A DNA stretch of 64,000 bases. Source: Physcomitrium patens. Lineage: Eukaryota > Streptophyta > Bryopsida > Funariales > Funariaceae. The stretch's first letter is position 1; each line of letters begins with the position of its first letter. Location: NCBI RefSeq assembly GCF_000002425.4, contig NC_037256.1, positions 14,129,153-14,193,152 on the forward strand, in the 5' to 3' direction. Positions 58,025 to 64,000 of this stretch are shown here, piece after piece. The notes below the pieces were generated by a model. The model ran no database searches. It saw nothing but the letters and a program-made list of their open reading frames with translations, and had not been told where the DNA came from. The translations under genes and the position numbers were made by a program.

Positions 58025-58052
58025 TACAACTTCTTAGTGTATGTCCTTGATA

Positions 58053-58254
58053 CATAGAGACTAGAGTGAAGCTTTTTTCACTCTTGTCAATGTCTTTTTA
58101 GTCTTTAGTCTTATTACAAGACTTTTTAATCTTCTTGTCTTTGATAATATCTATTCTAATTTAATATTATACCATCTTTAAGTGATTTTTAATTTTTTTA
58201 AGCAACAAAAGAAGTTATTGATCTTTTAGTTTTTTGAAATTCATGTCTTTGATA
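58053..58254 (+). repeat. gypsy E 5' LTR, second part
   Basis: It begins with CATAG (58053-58057, the duplicate) and continues the LTR (AGAGTGAAGC, ending near GTCTTTGATA). A primer-region-like TTTTGACAAGAATT follows. Confidence 0.75.
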
Positions 58255-58439
58255 TTTTGACAAGAATTCTAATTTTTTGTTTTTATTTTATTTTAGAAGT
58301 TATTGAATTACTTGACTTCTACTATTGAATTTTGAAAGTTACACACTATTTACTTTTAAACTAACTTTTAGTTTTTTAAAATTCATCTTTTTTTTGAAAA
58401 AAAATAGACTATTTTTCTTTATAGAAATTTTTATTTAAT

Positions 58440-59280
58440 ATTAGTGGTTACTAAGTACTATTTTATAATTTGACTTGTGAATTTATTTAAATCATCCAGA
58501 GAAGAAAAAATTATGGATGTTTCTATAAGTATAAGAGAGGCAAGGATAAGTATGATAGAGAAGTTTAACAAAATAAGATCAAAGTTTCAAAGATTTCTAC
58601 AACAAGTGAAGCTCTTATTAAAATTGCATGCTTTTCAATATCTTGAAAAAATTATCAAAGTTAGATTCATAGGTGTATTTTTATATAAGAGTACATTCTT
58701 TTGACTTATATCTTTAATGACAAAGGATTCACAATTCTCTATAATTTGAATTTATTCTTAGAAGTTTTTGTAGCTAAATTTAGAGAAAGTGATTGAAAAA
58801 AAATAGCAGAGACCAAACTTCTATCATTATGATAAGCATCACATTCAACCACTATATATGCTACAGAATTCTAAAACCTTATTTGTGACATGGATTGGAA
58901 TGACAAAGTCCTTATTAAGCAATTTTGATATGAATGGAAAGACAATGTCAAAGATTTGTTGTTGATAATACCAAAAACAAACTCATTTGAGCAATTTATT
59001 GCTTAAGCCATTGTATGCAACAATTGACTCTTTATAAGATGCCAAGAACAAAGATTTGATTAGAGAAGTACAAATTAAGTCATGGCAACAACTACTAAGT
59101 TTATAGAAGCTTATTCATCACGACTAAAACCTATGCAAGTTAATATGATACATTTTAAACCTCTTACTAAGCAAGAAAAGATTTAGTATTATGAAAAAAG
59201 ATTGTGCTTATATTATAGTGAATCTAAGAACATTACTTAATATTATGCAAAGAAGTAATATAATTACAAAATGAAGATCT
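58440..59280 (+). pseudogene. gypsy E gag remnant
   Basis: The segment 58477-58704 is open for 75 codons and contains REARISMIEKFNKIRSKFQRF, equivalent to the REPRIALPKKFDG region of copy C. Later parts align in broken frames up to the knuckle-like end near 59270. Confidence 0.7.
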
Positions 59281-59282
59281 TC

Positions 59283-60450
59283 ATTTTGTGACTTTATAGA
59301 CTCAAGATCAAAAACTCCTCATCATTGACTTTATAGACTTCTTCAACCATTACATATTCCAAAACAATCATAGTCTTCTGTTACTATGAATTTTATCATA
59401 GATCTTTTAATCTCATCTTCTTATGATTCTATATTCATGACAATAGAATATTTTGTCAAGATGGCATATTTTGTACTATATATAAAATCTACCACAAATG
59501 AAGAAACAACTAAGCTTTTCTTTGACAACATCTATTACTATCATGGATTATCCAAGGATATTATATTAGATAAGAGGATTCAATTTGTATCAAGATTTTA
59601 GAGAGTTCTTTTCAAGATTTTAAAAGTGGATATAAAATTATCTTTTGCTCTTCATTTTAAAATTGATGGATAAATCAAGTAAATAAATCAAATTTTGGAG
59701 TAGTGTTTGAGGTGTACCATCAACTATCAATAAGATAATTAGACAACTCTTTTGCCATTAGCAAAGCTTTTTTATTATAATATAATATATTTTTCTATGC
59801 AATAAACATTCTTTTTTGCTAATTATGATTATTATCCATAACTTAATGCTTTGACTTTGCAAAAAGTAATAATCATGTACTAGAAGATTTGAGAAATAAT
59901 TTATCTAAGTTACATACAACAATGTAGGCATAATTAAAAGAAGCTCAAGAATGACAAAAGACCAATGTGGATGTCTATTATAAGGATCAATTTCAATTTC
60001 ACATTGATAATAAGATATGGTTACTTTGTCATAATATCAAGACTAGCCACTTTTGTGACAAATTAGATTATTAATAGCTTAAATTATTTTTTATTTGTAA
60101 ATAAATCAATCTAATTGCTTATTGATTACATTTATCAAATTCTATGAAAATCCATCCCATATTATACGTCTCTCTTCTTGAATTATATAAGATAGTGAAT
60201 ATCTTAAGAAAAAGACAAATTTTACATCTCCTTATAGAAATTGATAATAATCAAGAATTTGAAGTAGAAGAAGTCTCACATTCAACTTGGTGCCAAAATA
60301 GGTTGAAATATCTTGCTTATCAGTAAAGATATGATAATAGTGAATGCTCATAAGAACTAGCAAAGAATCTTGCAAATACAACAAAGAAGGTTGATGTTTT
60401 TCATTGATGATATTTATTAAAATCAAGATAAAGAATAACAAATCTTTGTT
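59283..60450 (+). pseudogene. gypsy E integrase and chromodomain remnant
   Basis: An open 71-codon piece (59386-59601) reads MNFIIDLLISSSYDSIF and NIYYYHGLSKDIILDKRIQF. The chromodomain-like end is at 60240-60340 (FEVEEVSHSTWCQNRLKYLA). Codons for the second catalytic Asp and the Glu are altered or followed by stops. It joins gag directly through a deletion of about 3 kb relative to copy C. Confidence 0.75.
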
Positions 60451-60532
60451 ATAAAAAAAATAAGATTGAGAGAAATAGCATTCTACTTTTTATCTTTATT
60501 TATAATTTTTGTGTATTTATAGCACTAAGAAG

Positions 60533-60876
60533 ATGGAGAAGAAACAACCAATAGATTCAACTCAAGAGCTATCATTTATTGATTTATTAGACAAGACATT
60601 ACAAATATCACAGTATTTATGACAACATAATGAAAATGAAGATCTTTAAGAATGACATATTTTTCTTCAAATAGATGGAAAAATACAATACATTTGATAT
60701 CACAACCTTAGAAGAGACTTCTAATATTTGGTGATTTTATTAGATGTAGAAACGACTCATGATAGTGTTCCAAATATTTTATTTGAAAGAAGTTACAAAA
60801 GCCTCAACTATGATCAAAGAACAAGCTGGTCTTCTTATCCTAGTATGAAATACTATCAATAGCTAAGAGGACCTAT
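60533..60876 (+). pseudogene. gypsy E extra 3' reading frame
   Basis: ATG 60533 starts MEKKQPIDSTQELSFIDLLD, matching copy C at most positions. It continues with FLQIDGKIQYI, LVILLDVETTHDS and NILFERSYKSLNYDQRTSWS, ending with LRGP where homology stops. There are six in-frame stops but no frameshift over about 114 codons. Confidence 0.65.
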
Positions 60877-60878
60877 AA

Positions 60879-60908
60879 AATAAAGTATTGTATATTTTTA
60901 TTCTAAAG

Positions 60909-60944
<36 letters not shown>

Positions 60945-61016
60945 TTAGGTTAGTGTCATATAAAAAATATTATATTTATATAAAATAAATATTTATTTAA
61001 AAAATATATAATATTT

Positions 61017-61063
<47 letters not shown>

Positions 61064-61902
61064 CTTATAAAAATTATTAAGTTTCAAAAAACAATTAGCT
61101 TGCTTAATGGATCTCAATAGTTTGTATTTATATTTATCATTTATTCTTAAATTTTCAAAAGATTTCACATTAGTTGGAAAATATTTCAAAAAAATCCAAT
61201 CAATTATATCTATAGAAATTTAGTCTATGTGAGAATTAATTAAATTTATTATTTACTCTTTATTAATTTAAATTTAACCAATAAAAAAATATATATAAAA
61301 TATATGAGGAATTATTATTATTCATACAAAAAAAAACTAAAAAAGTTGAAATAAATTATGTATATATAGAAGAAAAGTGCATTTATTTAAATTTCTAAAA
61401 ATACTATATATTCAAAATAATACATGTTAAATCATTTTTTATGAAAGTTACATATAATAGTGGTATTTTTTTTGTTGAAATCAATAAAATATAAATTTTA
61501 ATAAAATAATGACATATGAGCAAAATAAATCAAAATAGAAAAAAATCAATCAGATTACTAATAATGATTATTGTTTTACAAATAATTTATCTATGGCATT
61601 TTTTAATCTTTCTTTTTGTTACACAACTTCCAAAATTAAAATATAAGATAATACGTAAGAATTTTTTTATTCTTAAAGTAATTCACAAAATAAAAATCAT
61701 GTGCTTTCATTTTTTTAACATTGAAAAACTTATTCCATCCAAAATTATGTAGATACATAATATTTAATGTATAAATATACTATATCCAGGGTTCATTTTG
61801 ATCTTTTCATCTTTTATTAATATAATTGGTCAATTTGATTGTAACCTAAAATCAAAACATAACATAACTTTGGTTTTTGAAACATTTGATGTGTACACAA
61901 AC

Positions 61903-61933
<31 letters not shown>

Positions 61934-62150
61934 CATACATATTATTTATTTAGTTAGTTAAGTTTATTAGTTCGATTTATATGTTCAGATTAGTTTAGAT
62001 TGATTTATATGTTTAGATTAATATATTGCATTGTCTTCATTGACTTATACTCAAATCATCAACTAGGCTTTTATCCATTTGTTGATTGATTTCATTTAGT
62101 TAATATGCTTGGCAAGTATGTTAAATACGTAATGCTTGATTCGAAGGAGC
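60879..62150. other. AT-rich intergenic DNA
   Basis: (TA)n tracts lie at about 60910-60941, 61026-61060 and 61904-61929. No gene was recognised. The short frames here have the low-complexity composition of AT-rich DNA. Confidence 0.5.
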
Positions 62151-63694
62151 TGTTCTCACTGTTCACTTGCTCCGAGGCAACCCTACGCATTTCGGCGTCG
62201 AGTCCTTCCTTTGAGCTTCGACTGTCGTGGTGCTCGTCAAAGGACACATTAGAACGAGCAATGCACTTTCTCTGCCGATGAACGCTGCGGGAATGAGTGT
62301 GGTGTTTGTTAATGGACCTCGTTTATTGCCGTCCCGGACAGAAGTTTCAGAATTGCTTTATCGGTTGGCAAAGCTTTCCGTCTCTGTTTTTGGCTGGAAC
62401 TTGAGTTGTTCCTGTTCTGAAGTAAATGCTGATTAGATCGTCCTAGAGAGAAAGGACCTTTGGATTGTTGTCACGGTGTGTGTTGCTCTTTTACTTCGTC
62501 GTCGAAAGACGTAGAAACTTTTGACGGATATTTTGTGACGAGTTGCTGAGGAGCTGTTTCTTGAACTTTCCATGAATGTGTCCAGAAACGAGCGTGATTT
62601 TATGATTAAGTAGACATCTCTCTCTCTTACTCGCCCTGATTGGCTCCACAAACGTGAGGAATGGAATTTAAGTAGCTGGAAGTGTCTTGTTTAATCCTTC
62701 ATTCTGGAAGGGAAGAGGTTCGGCTTTGTCAGGAATAAGAAATACTTGATTCGTGCAGTGTAAATGGTGGTCCAGAGGTCATCACAAATTGAAGGCTCAT
62801 GACAGTGTTGTGAACGTTCTGCTGTCGCAGTTGAATATTTCGTGATGCATCGTGATATCTATTCTTTATTGATCCAGCAGATTGTTCTAGGGAATTAAGA
62901 ATCAGAAAGAGATATTGATTACATTCAAGTTTATGAATACTTGTATGTACGATAGAAACGGACGACTGATGCGAGGCACAGTTGGTGCTGCTCCGGTTGA
63001 TAAGTTGAAAGCTAGGCCTGGGTGGAACAAAATCATTGTATCGAAGTTCAACACTTCTTCTTGCCGCAGATTTGGAACTCGTGCTCCTCAGGAAAGAGAT
63101 GGAGGTCGTTGTTTTTGTGAGTATGCTTCATACAGTTACCTTCAAGAGACTTATCATATTGTTCAATGATAACAATTAAAGAGCCTTGGGTTTTGGTCTC
63201 AAAAGCACTTGAATGTTTGGGCTTCGAAATCATTCGAGGACTGCTTTCATGCACGAAGAAACATTAACTAATTTTGAAAGTTTTTATTTCAGCAATCGTG
63301 GCATCTCAGTAGGTCTTAGGCCTCGCCGCAACTGACCACCGCTCTGAAAAGCGAAGATATGTGATATTCATCAAATGGATAACAGGTGGCTAGATCCCAA
63401 ACTGCGCACAAGCAAATTGCTTTTGATGCTTCTGCTGGCGACTATCCATCTTTGAAGATGCTTTCTTGAACGTCGACATGCAACAATGAACCCATTCGTT
63501 CTGGAAGCAACTCTCTACAGTTTCTCTACTACTTCGATCAAGTGTTTTTTTTGTATAACATAAAGTTGGACAGGATATTCTGTCTATTGAATTCAGGACA
63601 TTTGCCGCAAATCTATTGAATGCACGGAACGTCTGTTGCAACATCATCAGTGATAGAACAGGCGGCATCTGACGACAACACCTACCATGCCTAC
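62151..63694. other. gene-like region of unresolved structure
   Basis: GC rises to gene-like levels at about 62150. Frames of 60-85 codons occur on both strands without recognisable domains. On the minus strand a good acceptor (CGCTTTTCAG) at about 63346 precedes a short frame SGGQLRRGLRPTEMPRLLK plus stop. This may be the last exon of the gene starting at 63791, but the phases do not join directly. Confidence 0.35.
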
Positions 63695-63791
63695 CTGCAG
63701 ATTGATTTCGTTTGCGCAGCATCTTCTCACCACGTTCCGTGCTGAGCACCACTTCGCAGATTCCATCAAAACCTGCAAGTACTCTAGCCAT
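63695..63791 (-). CDS. candidate first coding exon of an unidentified gene
   Basis: ATG 63791 opens MARVLAGFDGICEVVLSTER, then GEKMLRKRNQSA, reaching CTGCAG|GTAGGC, a good 5' splice site. The peptide looks like protein, not random sequence. A downstream exon is not established: the best acceptor to the left (about 63346) would need an intermediate exon to keep phase. I do not recognise the family. Confidence 0.35.
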
Positions 63792-64000
63792 TGTATTGGA
63801 CCACAAGACTTGAGGGATATTCGTTGACTAAATGTAAAGATGCAGAACGCACCATGTAAAGCTATCGATAAACTCCCTTGATTCTATGAAATGTGAAACA
63901 TTGCAGGTTGAAGAATAGACTGATGTCTACAAAACTTCACAGAAGTTGAATTTGTGATCAATGGGTCTACAGGGCGTAACGACGCTAGTGAACAAGGATG

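Larger units (their letters stand above)
52006..58052 (-). mobile_element. gypsy F: best-preserved chromovirus, inserted in the gypsy E LTR
   Basis: This 6047-bp element on the minus strand is flanked by an exact CATAG duplication (52001-52005 and 58053-58057). LTRs are 57730-58052 (5') and 52006-52388 (3'). It contains a primer site, gag, protease, RT, RNase H, integrase, chromodomain, extra 3' frame and polypurine tract in canonical order. It has fewer stops than A, B, C or E and is somewhat more GC-rich. It belongs to a diverged sub-lineage, since its LTR is unlike those of the other copies. Inactivating changes include protease DSG to DSE and RT YLDD to YLDY. Confidence 0.9.
57730..58052 (-). 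repeat. gypsy F 5' LTR
   Basis: At 323 bp it has three 30-bp tandem units (57901-57990) against five in the other LTR. The length difference, 60 bp, equals exactly two units. Confidence 0.9.
51675..60878 (+). mobile_element. gypsy E: forward chromovirus, LTR split by gypsy F and internally deleted
   Basis: The 5' LTR begins near 51675, is interrupted at 52005 by gypsy F and continues at 58058-58254. Gag is at about 58440-59280. The sequence then jumps directly to the integrase region of the family (59283 equals copy C about 22345), so protease, RT and RNase H are deleted. Integrase, chromodomain and the extra 3' frame follow to about 60878. No 3' LTR was found. The element is old and non-coding. 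Confidence 0.8.

Noticed and set aside
63390..63806. 138-codon minus-strand frame near the right end
   Set aside because: Only its first 32 codons look coding and end at a good splice donor. The remainder reads like intron.

Overview
The window looks like a plant nuclear genome segment, most likely from a moss of the Physcomitrium type. That is an inference from three things: spliced genes with short introns and higher GC, long AT-rich intergenic DNA, and large nests of decayed Ty3/gypsy chromoviruses and Ty1/copia elements. No bacterial, viral or CRISPR features were seen.

Layout. 1-2.1 kb is C/A-rich, gene-flank-like DNA with CA microsatellites and possibly the end of one exon at the left edge. 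About 3.2-27.7 kb is a multi-level retrotransposon nest. A copia element (about 3176-13489) carries a reverse-oriented gypsy copy (A, 8157-13135). A forward gypsy (B, from 13490) interrupts the copia 3' LTR. B holds an unidentified ~1.3 kb insert in gag, a complete gypsy copy (C, 18210-24291) inside its RNase H codons, and a ~1.35 kb LTR-like insert after its chromodomain. About 28.5-47.9 kb is the genic island. It contains a single-exon GH5 endoglycoceramidase-like gene (+), a two-exon ER-lumen J-protein of the ERdj3B type (-), and a seven-exon WAT1/EamA-type transporter (-). Downstream of the transporter lies a set of spliced, coding-like exons on the same strand that I could not identify. 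About 48-51.7 kb is AT-rich and empty. About 51.7-60.9 kb is a second nest: forward gypsy E, whose 5' LTR is split by reverse gypsy F (52006-58052) with an exact 5-bp target duplication. About 62.1-64 kb returns to gene-like base composition, with one candidate 5' coding exon on the minus strand.

The genes are ordinary in context. The ERdj3B-like protein should work with BiP in the ER, and its promoter holds a near-consensus ER-stress element. The transporter and the GH5 enzyme are membrane and secretory-pathway proteins with no visible functional link.

The most interesting material is in the gypsy elements. First, an additional ~140-codon reading frame lies between the chromodomain and the 3' LTR. 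It is recognisable in copies B, C, E and F and seems to be a conserved third gene of this family that I do not recognise. Second, the F LTRs carry perfect multi-block heat-shock-element arrays plus a 30-bp tandem repeat just upstream of the TATA-like box. Each repeat unit contains a two-block HSE core, and the two LTRs differ by exactly two units. Simpler HSE-like cores occur in the other LTRs, which suggests a stress-responsive (ONSEN-like) retrotransposon lineage.
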